A stretch of DNA of 64,000 nucleotides from VAZQ01 sp963835165. GTDB taxonomy: Bacteria > Pseudomonadota > Alphaproteobacteria > Rhizobiales > Xanthobacteraceae. Location: the NCBI GenBank assembly GCA_963835165.1, contig CAWIGD010000062.1, positions 9,312 through 73,311 on the forward strand, read 5' to 3'. The translations under genes and the position numbers were made by a program. Under the pieces are notes generated by a model. It saw only the letters and a list, made by a program, of their open reading frames with translations, had not been told where the DNA came from and made no database searches. Below, piece by piece: positions 24,340-33,015 of the stretch. Numbering within the stretch: the stretch's first letter is position 1; each line of letters begins with the position of its first letter.

Positions 24340-25113
24340 ATGGCATTTGTCAGGCACACGATCGACATCAACGGCTGCAAGCTCAGCTTCGCGCGCGCCG
24401 GCACGGGACAGCCGTTGCTCTATTTGCACGGCACCGACGGGCTCGCGGAATGGCCCGCCATTCTCGATGCCCTGGTGGAACGCTTCGACGTGATCGTGCC
24501 AGATCATCCCGGCTTCGGCGGGTCCGAGGTGCCGGCGTGGATCGATGACGTCTCCGACGTCGCCTATTGTTATCTCGACGCCATCGAGGCGCTCGGGCTC
24601 GCCGGCGTGCACGTGGTCGGACAATCGCTCGGCGGCTGGATCGCGCTCGAAATGGCGGTGCGCTCGACCCATCGCCTGCGCAGCCTGACCTTGATCTCGG
24701 CCGCCGGCATCCACGTCAAAGGCGTGCCCAAGGCCGATATTTTCATGATCGACCCGGAGGAGCAGGCGCGCCTGGCCTACGCCGATCCGAAGAAGGGCGC
24801 GGAAGCCGCCGAACGCGCCGGTGCCGACAAATATCATGACCTCGCCATTCTCAACCGCATCGCCAGCGCCCGTTTCGGCTGGCAGCCGCGTTTCTTCAAT
24901 CCAAGGCTGGAGCGCTGGCTGCATCGGGTGAACATTCCGACCCAGATCATCTGGGGCGAGGATGATCGCATCATCCCTCCGGCTTATGCCGAGGCCTTCC
25001 ACCGGCTGATCCCGGGATCGACGCTGACCATGATCCCCGATGCCGGCCACCTGCCGCACGTGGAACGGACGCCTGCGGTCGCCCAGGCAATGCAGGCCTT
25101 TTTGCGCAATTGA
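24340..25113 (+). CDS. Alpha/beta-hydrolase fold protein
   Basis: 257 residues. A hydrolase of the meta-cleavage-product-hydrolase/esterase type. Seen: oxyanion-hole HGTDG near residue 27, nucleophile elbow GQSLGG near residue 95 (catalytic Ser), acid in WGEDDRIIP, and the catalytic His in DAGHLPHVE near the end. No signal peptide. An earlier in-frame start at 24256 would add 28 low-complexity residues and is less likely; neither has a strong ribosome site. It lies between two importer sets and could hydrolyse a ring-fission product, ester or lactone. Confidence 0.87.
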   Translation: MAFVRHTIDINGCKLSFARAGTGQPLLYLHGTDGLAEWPAILDALVERFDVIVPDHPGFGGSEVPAWIDDVSDVAYCYLDAIEALGLAGVHVVGQSLGGWIALEMAVRSTHRLRSLTLISAAGIHVKGVPKADIFMIDPEEQARLAYADPKKGAEAAERAGADKYHDLAILNRIASARFGWQPRFFNPRLERWLHRVNIPTQIIWGEDDRIIPPAYAEAFHRLIPGSTLTMIPDAGHLPHVERTPAVAQAMQAFLRN

Positions 25114-25264
25114 CCGGGCCCCGCTATGAAGGTGATGGGCTTTCACCTGGTGCCTCGCGGCTTTGAATTGCCGAGGGTCGCGGTCGAGTAAGCTCTGCTG
25201 CCGCGTCGGCGCGTGACGTCCCAACCATAAGACGGTGACCAGCCGCAGATATCGGGAGAACGCC

Positions 25265-26299
25265 ATGAGATGCCCGGTCTCGATGCTGCGCGCGGTGGTG
25301 GCGGTCGGCGTGAGCGTGGTCGCCGTATCCGTCCAGGCCGCCGAACCAGCCCTGATCGATGCTGCCAAGAAGGAAGGCGAGGTGATCTGGTACACGACCC
25401 AGATCATCGCCCAACTCGTGCGTCCCGTGAGCGTCGCCTTCGAGAAGAAGTACGGCATCAAGGTGCGCTCGACGCGCGCCAATTCGACCGAACTTTCGGT
25501 CAAGATCATCAACGAAAGCCGGGCGGGCAGGCCGCAATCGGACGTGTTCGACGGAACCTCGACGGTTGTGCCGCTCAAGAAAGAAGGCTTCGTGCTGCAA
25601 TGGCTGCCGGATCCGGCCAAGTCCTATCCGGCGGCGTACAAGGACCCGGAGGGTTATTGGGTCGCGAACAACTTGTTCTTCCTGACGCCGGGCTTCAATA
25701 CCGCCCTCGTTCCCAAAGGAACGGAGCCGCGCAGCTACCAGGCGCTGCTCGATCCGAAATGGCGCGGCAAGATCGCCTGGAGCACGTCGCCCACGAGCTC
25801 GGGCGGCCCGGGCTTCATCGGCACCGTGCTGACCGAGATGGGGACCGAGAGCGGAATGCTCTATCTGCGAGAGCTCTCCAAGCAGAGGATCGCCAATATC
25901 GGCAGCGCCGCGCGCGAGGTGCTCGACCAGGTCATCGCCGGCGAATATCTGCTGGCGCTGCAAATCTTCAATCATCATACCGTGATCAGCGCCAAGAAGG
26001 GCGCCCCGGTCGACTGGATCAAGATGGAGCCGGTGACCGGCACGCTGTCGGTGATCTCCGTGCACAAGAACGCGCCGCATCCCAATGCGGCGAAGCTGCT
26101 TGTCGACTTCATCACTTCGCCCGAAGGCCAGAACATCTTCCGCGATGCCGAGTACCTGCCGGCCGATCCCGCGGTGCCGGCCTTGACCCCGTCGCTCAAG
26201 CCCGACGAAGGCCGGTTCCGCACGCATTTCTTCACGCCCGAGCAGACCGAGGACAACATCGTGGCTTGGAAGAAGGTCTACGACGATCTGTTTCGATAA
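25265..26299 (+). CDS. ABC transporter substrate-binding protein, ferric/organic-anion type (second set)
   Basis: 344 residues with a signal peptide (residues 1-25, ending VSVQAAEP) and a type II binding fold. The pattern ALIDAAKKEGEVIWYTTQ followed by IKVRSTRANSTELSVKIINESRAGRPQSDVF is typical of the SBP_bac_6/8 group. The ATG at 25265 has GGGAG upstream; an earlier in-frame GTG adds ten residues before the signal peptide. It pairs with the permease at 26337. Ligand unknown. Confidence 0.88.
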   Translation: MRCPVSMLRAVVAVGVSVVAVSVQAAEPALIDAAKKEGEVIWYTTQIIAQLVRPVSVAFEKKYGIKVRSTRANSTELSVKIINESRAGRPQSDVFDGTSTVVPLKKEGFVLQWLPDPAKSYPAAYKDPEGYWVANNLFFLTPGFNTALVPKGTEPRSYQALLDPKWRGKIAWSTSPTSSGGPGFIGTVLTEMGTESGMLYLRELSKQRIANIGSAAREVLDQVIAGEYLLALQIFNHHTVISAKKGAPVDWIKMEPVTGTLSVISVHKNAPHPNAAKLLVDFITSPEGQNIFRDAEYLPADPAVPALTPSLKPDEGRFRTHFFTPEQTEDNIVAWKKVYDDLFR

Positions 26300-26336
26300 G
26301 GGCCTGTCCAACGCTTAAAGATGCGAGCCGTGGTGA

Positions 26337-28121
26337 GTGACGTCTTCAGCTGAGCTTGCGCCCGAGATCCGATCAGCCGAGAGGGATCGGCCGGCTTTGC
26401 CGCGCGATCCCGCGATCGCGACGCTGTGGTCCCGCCTCGCCGCTTACCAGACGCTCCTGCTCGCGGCGGTCCTGATCGTCGTGCTGGCCGCGCTGGTGCT
26501 GCCGCCGTTCGTGTTTCTGCTCAAAGCCAGCGTCGTGGACGCGCAACGCGGCGGCGAATGGAGCCTGGCTAATTTCGAAGCGGTGCTGGGAAGCCGCCGC
26601 TTCCTCGTCACCAGCGCGAACTCACTCGTGTTCGCGGCCGGCAGCGCGGTGGTTGCGCTGGGGATCGGATGGACCACCGCCTGGATCGTCGAGCGCACCA
26701 ATACGCCGCTCAAGCCGCTGGCCTATCTCACCGCGATCATCTCGCTCGGCACGCCCTACATCCTTTATGTCACTGCGTGGCTGCTGCTGCTCGGCAAAGC
26801 CGGCCCGATCAATCAGCTGTACCGCACCCTTACCGGAACGTCCGATGTTCTGATCAATGTCTATTCCATGCCCGGCATGATCATGGTCGAGGGCTTCCTG
26901 TGGTCGCCGCTGGCGTTTCTCCTGGTGGGCGCGACGCTGCGCAACGCCAATCCCGAGTTGGAGGAAGCCGCGCGCGTGAGCGGCGCCGGCACCTGGATGA
27001 CCATCCGGCGGGTGACCTTACGGCTCTCGCTGCCGTCCATTCTGGCGCTGGCGATGCTGGTCTTCATCCGCGCCATCGAGGCGTTCGAGGTGCCTGCGCT
27101 GGTCGGGCTGCCCGGCCGCATCTCCGTTCTGACCACCGACATCTACGGCAACATGGTGGCCCAGGCGCCGCCCGATATCGGCGGCGCCAGCGCACTCTCG
27201 GTCCTGATGCTGGCGCTGGTGCTGGTCCTTCTCGCCATCTACGGCCGCCTGTCGCGGCACGCGGAGAGATTCGCGACCATCACCGGCAAGGGCTTTCGGC
27301 CGCGACCGTTCGACCTCGGGCGGCTGCGCTATCTGGCGGCGGGGATTCTCGTGCTCAATTTCCTGCTGCTGCTGGCCGTGCCGATCGCGATGCTCGCCTG
27401 GGTGTCGCTGCTTCCGTTCTATCAGCCCATCAGCACGGCGGCGCTCGCCCTGGTCACGCTCGACAATTATCGCACCGTGTTCTCGCCCGATCATGTCGGA
27501 CTGATCGCCAACACGCTCCTTGTCGCGGTGGCGACCGCAACCCTGGCGGTGGCGCTCACCTTCCTGGCGGCATGGCTGGCGGTGCGGCGGGCGCCGGGAG
27601 GCTGGGTGGTCGAGCGACTGGCCACCATCCCGCTGGTCTTTCCGGGCCTCATTCTCGGCATCGCGGTGATGCAGCTCTTTCTGCACCTGCCGATCCCGCT
27701 GTACGGCACGCTGGGAATCCTGATCTGGGCGTTCGTCATCAACTATCTGCCGTATGGAATGCGCTACAGCGCCGCCGGCATGCTGCAGATCCATCGCGAG
27801 CTCGAAGAGTCGGCGGAGATGTGCGGCGCCTCCCCTTCGATGCGGCTGCGCCGTATCGTTGCACCCTTGCTTGCGCCGGCCTTGCTCGCGGGATGGTTGT
27901 TCATTTTTCTGATGGCCGCACGGGTGTTGTCGCTGGCGATCTTGCTCTCGGGACCACGCTCGCAGACCATGGCAGTGACGTTGTTTGACCTTTGGACCAA
28001 CGGTCAGGGTACCGAGCTTGCGGCGCTCGGGTTGATATGGTCCATGCTGATGGCGATGATCGCCGCGGTATTCTACTTCCTGGCACGACGCTCCGCCGCG
28101 AGTGCGCTCGCTCGAACGTGA
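26337..28121 (+). CDS. ABC transporter permease, two fused domains (second set)
   Basis: 594 residues. Same architecture as the permease at 21368, with EAA loops ELEEAARVSGAGTWMTIRRVTL near residue 208 and ELEESAEMCGASPSMRLRRIVAP near residue 488. The start is GTG at 26337, because the nearby ATG frame closes at once; the first 35 residues are hydrophilic. The gene follows the binding protein by 37 bases. No ATPase gene follows, so this importer must borrow one, most simply the protein at 23083. Confidence 0.9.
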   Translation: MTSSAELAPEIRSAERDRPALPRDPAIATLWSRLAAYQTLLLAAVLIVVLAALVLPPFVFLLKASVVDAQRGGEWSLANFEAVLGSRRFLVTSANSLVFAAGSAVVALGIGWTTAWIVERTNTPLKPLAYLTAIISLGTPYILYVTAWLLLLGKAGPINQLYRTLTGTSDVLINVYSMPGMIMVEGFLWSPLAFLLVGATLRNANPELEEAARVSGAGTWMTIRRVTLRLSLPSILALAMLVFIRAIEAFEVPALVGLPGRISVLTTDIYGNMVAQAPPDIGGASALSVLMLALVLVLLAIYGRLSRHAERFATITGKGFRPRPFDLGRLRYLAAGILVLNFLLLLAVPIAMLAWVSLLPFYQPISTAALALVTLDNYRTVFSPDHVGLIANTLLVAVATATLAVALTFLAAWLAVRRAPGGWVVERLATIPLVFPGLILGIAVMQLFLHLPIPLYGTLGILIWAFVINYLPYGMRYSAAGMLQIHRELEESAEMCGASPSMRLRRIVAPLLAPALLAGWLFIFLMAARVLSLAILLSGPRSQTMAVTLFDLWTNGQGTELAALGLIWSMLMAMIAAVFYFLARRSAASALART

Positions 28122-28165
28122 ATGCCGCGACACGGTGTGATTGAATCAACCCAAGGAGACATCCC

Positions 28166-29005
28166 GTGACAACCAAGAAATACGAGACGGTCCTGATCGA
28201 GAAGCAGGACGGCATCACCTGGCTGATCATGAACCGGCCGGACAAGCGCAACGCCATGAGCCCGCAACTCCACCTCGACATGGACGACGCGCTCGACGAA
28301 CTGTCGGGCGATCCGGAGACGCAAGTGCTCGTGCTCACCGGGGCCGGCGAAGCGTTCTGCGCCGGACAGGACATCAAACTGTATTTCCGCGGCGGCGACG
28401 CCGATCCGAAGGTGCGGCGGAAGGCAAGCCGCGCCTCGAACCAATGGCGCTGGCAGCGGCTGTCGACCTTCCCGGTGCCGACCATCGCCATGGTCAACGG
28501 CTACTGCTTCGGCGGCGGCTTCACCCAGGTGTGTGCCTGCGATCTCGCGGTCGCGTCGGATGAAGCGGTGTTCGGCCTCTCCGAGGTGAACTGGGGCATC
28601 CTGCCGGGCGGCATCGTCTCGTGGAATGTCGCGCAGACCTTGAACATGCGCGACGGCATGTATTACGCACTCACCGGCGACACGTTCGACGGCAAGAAGG
28701 CGAAGGAGATCGGCTTCGTCAACTTCTCCTATCCCAAGGCGGCGCTGAAGGATGAGACCGTCAAGCTTGCGAAGAAGCTGATGGAGAAAAGCCCCGCCGT
28801 GCTGCGCTACACCAAGGAAGCGCTGCGCGCGGTGCGCTTCATGAACGAGCCGCAGGCGGCGGACTATCTCAACGCCAAGAGTGACGCGCTGCGTTTTGTC
28901 GACAAGGAGGACAGCCGCAGCCAGGGCATGAAGCAGTTCCTGGACGACAAGAGCTATCGGCCCGGCTTCGGCTCCTTCAAGCGCCAGAAGGCGAAGCAGG
29001 CGTAG
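28166..29005 (+). CDS. Crotonase-family protein, hydroxycinnamoyl-CoA hydratase/lyase-like
   Basis: 279 residues, GTG start with AAGGAG upstream. The crotonase fold is clear: NRPDKRNAMS, AGQDIK (oxyanion hole) and NGYCFGGGFTQVCACD. The overall pattern, including FGLSEVNWGILPGG, DYLNAKSDALR and QGMKQFLDDKSYRPG, resembles feruloyl/p-coumaroyl-CoA hydratase-lyase (Ech/HCHL), which converts feruloyl-CoA to vanillin and acetyl-CoA. E140 and Y234 fall where the HCHL acid and tyrosine lie, while T120 takes the place of the expected serine. No feruloyl-CoA synthetase or vanillin dehydrogenase gene is in the window, so a different CoA thioester remains possible. Confidence 0.85.
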   Translation: MTTKKYETVLIEKQDGITWLIMNRPDKRNAMSPQLHLDMDDALDELSGDPETQVLVLTGAGEAFCAGQDIKLYFRGGDADPKVRRKASRASNQWRWQRLSTFPVPTIAMVNGYCFGGGFTQVCACDLAVASDEAVFGLSEVNWGILPGGIVSWNVAQTLNMRDGMYYALTGDTFDGKKAKEIGFVNFSYPKAALKDETVKLAKKLMEKSPAVLRYTKEALRAVRFMNEPQAADYLNAKSDALRFVDKEDSRSQGMKQFLDDKSYRPGFGSFKRQKAKQA

Positions 29006-29035
29006 GACAACCAGGTCTCGCGCGGGCGTCTCTCC

Positions 29036-29210
29036 GTCATCCTGAGGTGCCCGCGCGTCACGAGCACTGACCTCGGCTGACGGCGCATCTGCCGCGCGGG
29101 CCTCGAAGGATGAGCGGCCCGACTCGGGCCGATCGCCCTTCGAGGCTCGCACACGGCCAAGCTTGCGCAGGCTGCGTAGACTTGACCGCGTGCTCGCACC
29201 TCAGGGTGAC
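29036..29210. repeat. Large palindromic intergenic element
   Basis: The element begins GTCATCCTGAGGTGC and ends GCACCTCAGGGTGAC, which are complementary apart from one base. Inside are nested inverted repeats: GCCTCGAAGG/CCTTCGAGGC around CGGCCCG-ACT-CGGGCCG. This fills most of the 236-base gap between convergent genes and resembles the extragenic palindromes frequent in Bradyrhizobium-like genomes. It may also act as a transcription terminator. No open frame is credible here. Confidence 0.75.
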
Positions 29211-29241
29211 GGAGCGAGAGTGTGCCTGTGGCCGAAGGCGA

Positions 29242-30135
29242 TCATCCCCCGACACTTGGCCGCCAGCGTTCGAAGCGCCGCTCGATCAGGCGCAGCAATT
29301 CGGTCATGACAATGCCGGCGGCGGCGATGATGATGATGCCGACCATCACCTTGTCGGTCTGGAAGCGTGCACCCGCCGTCGCGATCAAGAAGCCGAGCCC
29401 GTGGGTGGCGCCGTACATCTCGCCGACGACGATGCCGACCAGCGCGTGTCCGAGACCCAGGCGCAAGCCGGTGAGCAGCAGCGGCACTGATGATGGCAGC
29501 ACCACCGTCAGGAACATCTGCCAGTCGTTGGAGCCGAATGAGCGTGCGACCTTGACGAAGTCCGCGTTCACGGTGCGCACGCCGGTGATGGTGTTCACCA
29601 GGATCGGGAAGATCGCGCCAAGGAACACGATGGCGATCTTGGACATCAGGCCGATGCCGAACCAGATCATGACCAGCGGAAGAAGCGCGATGCGCGGGGT
29701 GGCGTAGAGCGCGGACACGAACGGGTCGAGCACCGCGTCGACCCGGCTGTACCAGCCCATCAGAATGCCGAGCGGCACCCCGATGATGATGGCGGCGCCG
29801 TAGCCGACGACGAACTCGAAGCCCGACACCTGCATGTCGACGAGAATGCTGCCGTCGGCGAACATCTCGATGGCCGTGCGCACGATCCGGCTCGGCGAGC
29901 TGGTGAACAGCGGGTTGACCCAGCCCAAGTCCACCGACGCTTCCCAGAACGACAGGAACACCAGCATGGAGATCGTGCCGAGCAGGGCGTGTTCGTGCCG
30001 TGCCCAGAACGATTTCGGCGGCGGCGCGTCCTCATCCTGCGGCGGGCGCACCGTGGGCGTCTCGAGCGCCGGCCCCATGCCTGGAGGCCCAGGCTGCGCA
30101 AGCTCCGCGGCGCGGGGCCGCTCGAGGCTCGTCAT
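29242..30135 (-). CDS. ABC transporter permease, NitT/TauT (SsuC) type
   Basis: 297 residues. The single-domain inner-membrane permease of a nitrate/sulfonate/taurine/pyrimidine-precursor-type importer. A hydrophilic proline-rich N-terminus of about 45 residues precedes five to six membrane helices; the EAA-like loop is VARSFGSNDWQMFLTVVLPSSVP near residue 195, and YATPRIALLPLVMIWFGIG is characteristic. GGAG lies 6 bases before the start. It is the last gene of a minus-strand unit beginning with hyuA. Confidence 0.92.
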   Translation of the reverse strand: MTSLERPRAAELAQPGPPGMGPALETPTVRPPQDEDAPPPKSFWARHEHALLGTISMLVFLSFWEASVDLGWVNPLFTSSPSRIVRTAIEMFADGSILVDMQVSGFEFVVGYGAAIIIGVPLGILMGWYSRVDAVLDPFVSALYATPRIALLPLVMIWFGIGLMSKIAIVFLGAIFPILVNTITGVRTVNADFVKVARSFGSNDWQMFLTVVLPSSVPLLLTGLRLGLGHALVGIVVGEMYGATHGLGFLIATAGARFQTDKVMVGIIIIAAAGIVMTELLRLIERRFERWRPSVGG

Positions 30136-30148
30136 GGACGCTCCATGT

Positions 30149-30961
30149 TCATGCCACCGTCAGCATGCCGGTCTTTTGCGCTTCCTGCTCGATCAGCCGC
30201 CAAATGCGCTGCTCGAGCTCCAGAAACGGCGGTTGATGCTTGACCGCCAGCGAACGTTCCGTCGGCAGGTCGACGGTGATGACGTCCTTGATGCGGGCGG
30301 GCCGCGCCGAGAACACGACCACGCGATCGGAGAGAAACACGGCTTCGTTGATCTGATGAGTGACGAACAGCGCCGTCGTCTTCGCGCGGGCGAGAATCTT
30401 CAACAGCTCGACCTGCATGAATTCGCGGGTCTGGGCATCGAGCGCCGCGAACGGCTCATCGAGCAGAAGCAACTGCGGTTCCATCACCAGAGCGCGCGCG
30501 ATGTTGACGCGCTGGCGCATTCCGCCGGACAACTCGTGCGGGTAGTGATCGGCAAAACCGGTGAGGCCGACCAGCTCGACCAAGGCCAGCGCGCGCTCCC
30601 TGCGCTCGGCCTTGGCGAGCTTGCCCTGGAGGTCGAGGCCGTACATCACGTTGTCGCGCACGGTGCGCCAGGGAAACAGGCTGTCGTGCTGAAACACCAT
30701 GGCCCGATCGGGCCCCGGCCCGTTCACCGCTCGGCCGTCGACCAGGATCTCGCCGGTGGTCACCCGGATAAGGCCATCGACTGCATTGAGGAAGGTCGAC
30801 TTGCCGCAGCCGGACGGTCCGACGATGGAGACGAGCTCGCCGTCGAACACCGCCAAGTCGAGGTCGCACAGGACCGGGAGCGATTTCCGGGTTCGTTCGT
30901 TGTAAAGGTCGAGCGAAACGCCACGCACGTCCAGCTTCGCTCGGCGCAACGCCCCCATCAC
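30149..30961 (-). CDS. ABC transporter ATP-binding protein, NitT/TauT (SsuB) type
   Basis: 270 residues. Walker A GPSGCGKST near residue 49, Q-loop VFQHDSLFPWRTV, signature LSGGMRQRVNIARALV, Walker B LLLLDEPFAALDA and H-loop FVTHQINEAVFLSDRV are intact. The Q-loop wording and the short C-terminus are typical of the SsuB/TauB/NrtD group. It starts 7 bases after the binding-protein gene ends and stops 13 bases before the permease. ATG or the next in-frame ATG three bases on could be used. Confidence 0.93.
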   Translation of the reverse strand: MMGALRRAKLDVRGVSLDLYNERTRKSLPVLCDLDLAVFDGELVSIVGPSGCGKSTFLNAVDGLIRVTTGEILVDGRAVNGPGPDRAMVFQHDSLFPWRTVRDNVMYGLDLQGKLAKAERRERALALVELVGLTGFADHYPHELSGGMRQRVNIARALVMEPQLLLLDEPFAALDAQTREFMQVELLKILARAKTTALFVTHQINEAVFLSDRVVVFSARPARIKDVITVDLPTERSLAVKHQPPFLELEQRIWRLIEQEAQKTGMLTVA

Positions 30962-30968
30962 ATGCCCG

Positions 30969-31955
30969 TCAGTTCATCGTCCGCAGTTGCTTGAAGAAGC
31001 CTTCGCGCTCGAGCGTGTCGAGCATGCCCGTATCCACGAATTGCTCGGGTTTCATGGCGGCGGCCTTGGCTTCCCGCTTGGCGATCTCCTTGAGCACGAG
31101 CCCGACGCCGGGAAGCGACGGCTTGAGATCATCGGGATAAACCTTGACATACGCGTCGTACGCGGCCTTCGCGTTCTCTGCGTCCTTCACGTCGAGAAAT
31201 TTCTGCGAGAGCGGAATGGCCACCGACGGATTGGCCTTGTACTCGTGCACCGCCGTCGCCATCGCCATCAAGAATTTCTTCACCACCTCCGGCCGGCTCT
31301 TGAGAAAACTGCGGCTCGTCACATACGACGTGTTCGGATAGTCGCCCGCAATATCGGTCACATCGACCATGACGTAAAAGCCGTGCCGTGAAAGCTCCGC
31401 GGTGTCGGGATATTGTTCCATGGTGCCGGCGATCTGACCGCTCATCGCCGCGGCGATGCGTGTGGCGGCGCCCCCCAGTTGCAGCACCTTCACGTCGGCG
31501 CGCGTCAGCTTGAGGTGAGCCAGCGCGAAATCCGCGGCCGTGTCGGTCGAGGAGCCGTAGCGGCTGATCGCGACGCTCTGGCCTTTGAGCTGGTCGGGCC
31601 CGGTGATCGAGGTCTTGACCACGAGCTGGAACGGCAGCTTGTTCGAGATACCGCCGATGATGACCACATCCGCGCCTTGCACCGCGGCCGAGAGCGCCGG
31701 CGTGTAGCCGTTCTGCGCGATGTCGACCGAGCCGCCGACCACGGCTTGGGTGAGCATGGAGCCGCCGTCGATGAAGATAGGCGCGATATCGAGGCCGAAC
31801 TTTTTGAAGATGCCTTGCTTGTCGGCATAGATCAGCGGCCCCGACGTCATGGAGAAGCCGTCATAGGCGACGCGGACCTTGGTCAGGCCCTGCTGCGCGG
31901 CGGCCGGCGCTGCGATGAGCGCCGTCATGGCAGCCAGAAGGGCTAACCGTTGCAT
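30969..31955 (-). CDS. ABC transporter substrate-binding protein, NMT1/SsuA type
   Basis: 328 residues. A cleavable signal peptide (MQRLALLAAMTALIAAPAAAQ) precedes a type II binding fold beginning KVRVAYDGFSMTSGPLIYADKQGIFKKFGLD, characteristic of the NMT1/THI5-like and SsuA/TauA receptors. The start at 31955 is chosen because GGAGG lies upstream and it places the signal peptide at the N-terminus; the longer open frame runs through a palindromic repeat. It provides specificity for the importer with the genes at 30149 and 29242. Ligand unknown; context with hydantoinases suggests a cyclic amide or its product. Confidence 0.9.
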   Translation of the reverse strand: MQRLALLAAMTALIAAPAAAQQGLTKVRVAYDGFSMTSGPLIYADKQGIFKKFGLDIAPIFIDGGSMLTQAVVGGSVDIAQNGYTPALSAAVQGADVVIIGGISNKLPFQLVVKTSITGPDQLKGQSVAISRYGSSTDTAADFALAHLKLTRADVKVLQLGGAATRIAAAMSGQIAGTMEQYPDTAELSRHGFYVMVDVTDIAGDYPNTSYVTSRSFLKSRPEVVKKFLMAMATAVHEYKANPSVAIPLSQKFLDVKDAENAKAAYDAYVKVYPDDLKPSLPGVGLVLKEIAKREAKAAAMKPEQFVDTGMLDTLEREGFFKQLRTMN

Positions 31956-31973
31956 GTTCCGACGGCCTCCACC

Positions 31974-32050
31974 CGTCATGCCCGGGCGTGTCCCGGGCAT
32001 CCATCTTCTTGCGAACAGGATGGATTGCCGGGTCAAGCCCGGCAGTGACG
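31974..32050. repeat. Paired-hairpin intergenic palindromic element
   Basis: Two hairpins, ATGCCCGGG-CGTGT-CCCGGGCAT and TGCCGGG-TCAAG-CCCGGCA, are enclosed by CGTCA/TGACG. This is the form of short extragenic palindrome scattered through Bradyrhizobium-like genomes. It lies between two genes of the same operon, where it could attenuate transcription or stabilise mRNA ends. Confidence 0.75.
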
Positions 32051-32101
32051 CCCCATCTGGAGCCCTGCTTGCGTCTGCGCTTGCAACCCGGCGTAGGAAC
32101 A

Positions 32102-32920
32102 TCACGACAACAGCGCTTTCATCTTGTCCTGATTGATGGATTTCATCAGTTGATCGACCAACCCGGCGAGCGGCATCGGCACCTTGGCGTCCTGCGCCAG
32201 TTCCAACGCCACATCCATGTCCTTCTCCGCCCATTTACCAGTGCTTTTGCCCCAGCGGGAGAGCGACCAATTGGCGCCGCTGCCGTGGCCCAGCGCCTCG
32301 ATCAGGCGCGGGATGTCGGCGCCGAGCGTCTTGGCGAGGGTGAGCGATTCGAAGTTTGCCGCCATGCACGCCCACAACAACGTGTTGTTGATGGTCTTGG
32401 CGATCTGACCTGTGCCTACGGGACCAAGGTGGAGCACGCGGGCGCTGAACGCCGCCAGCACCGGCCGCGCGCGGGCCAGCCAGCGCTCTTCGCCGCCGAC
32501 ATAGCAGGTCACGGTGCCGTTGTTGGCCGCCTCCTGCCCCAGCACGACCGGGCAGTCGAGCACGCCGATCCGGTGCGCTGCGGCGATTTCCTCCATGCGC
32601 CGGCAGGTCTCGGGCGCGCAGGAACTGGCGATGCAGATGACGGAACCGGGCTGGAGACGATCGAGAAGCCCGGATTGCGCGACGACCTCGTCCACCTGCT
32701 GATCGTTTGCCACCATGACGATCACCACCTCGGCGTGATCGCCGACCTGCGCCGGCGAGAGGCACGTTTTCGTGCCTTGCTCGATCGCCCGACGCATGGC
32801 GTCCACGTCCACGTCGTAACCGGTGACGTCAAAGCCTTTGCGCAGCAGGTGCCGCGCCATCTGCAGGCCCATGGCGCCGAGGCCGATCACCCCGGTGCGA
32901 TTTATCTCGTTCGTTTCCAT
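32102..32920 (-). CDS. NAD-binding beta-hydroxyacid dehydrogenase family protein
   Basis: 272 residues of the 3-hydroxyisobutyrate/6-phosphogluconate-type dehydrogenase family. Rossmann motif GVIGLGAMGLQMARHL near residue 10, a substrate-loop segment (usually D-P-V-G) reading LDCPVVLGQEAANNGTV, and the catalytic lysine in GQIAKTINNTLLW near residue 172. It reduces or oxidises a short beta-hydroxyacid, or acts on a related imine. GAGAG lies just before the ATG. It sits between hyuB and the importer genes, so it probably handles a product of the hydantoinase-like step. Confidence 0.88.
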   Translation of the reverse strand: METNEINRTGVIGLGAMGLQMARHLLRKGFDVTGYDVDVDAMRRAIEQGTKTCLSPAQVGDHAEVVIVMVANDQQVDEVVAQSGLLDRLQPGSVICIASSCAPETCRRMEEIAAAHRIGVLDCPVVLGQEAANNGTVTCYVGGEERWLARARPVLAAFSARVLHLGPVGTGQIAKTINNTLLWACMAANFESLTLAKTLGADIPRLIEALGHGSGANWSLSRWGKSTGKWAEKDMDVALELAQDAKVPMPLAGLVDQLMKSINQDKMKALLS

Positions 32921-33015
32921 TTCCGCTCTCGACTAGGTCCGCCCGTCACAGGGGTGCAGGGCGGCGCATGCAGGCATCCAGTATTCGACGGTCCGGGTGA
33001 CCGCTATCGGACCTC

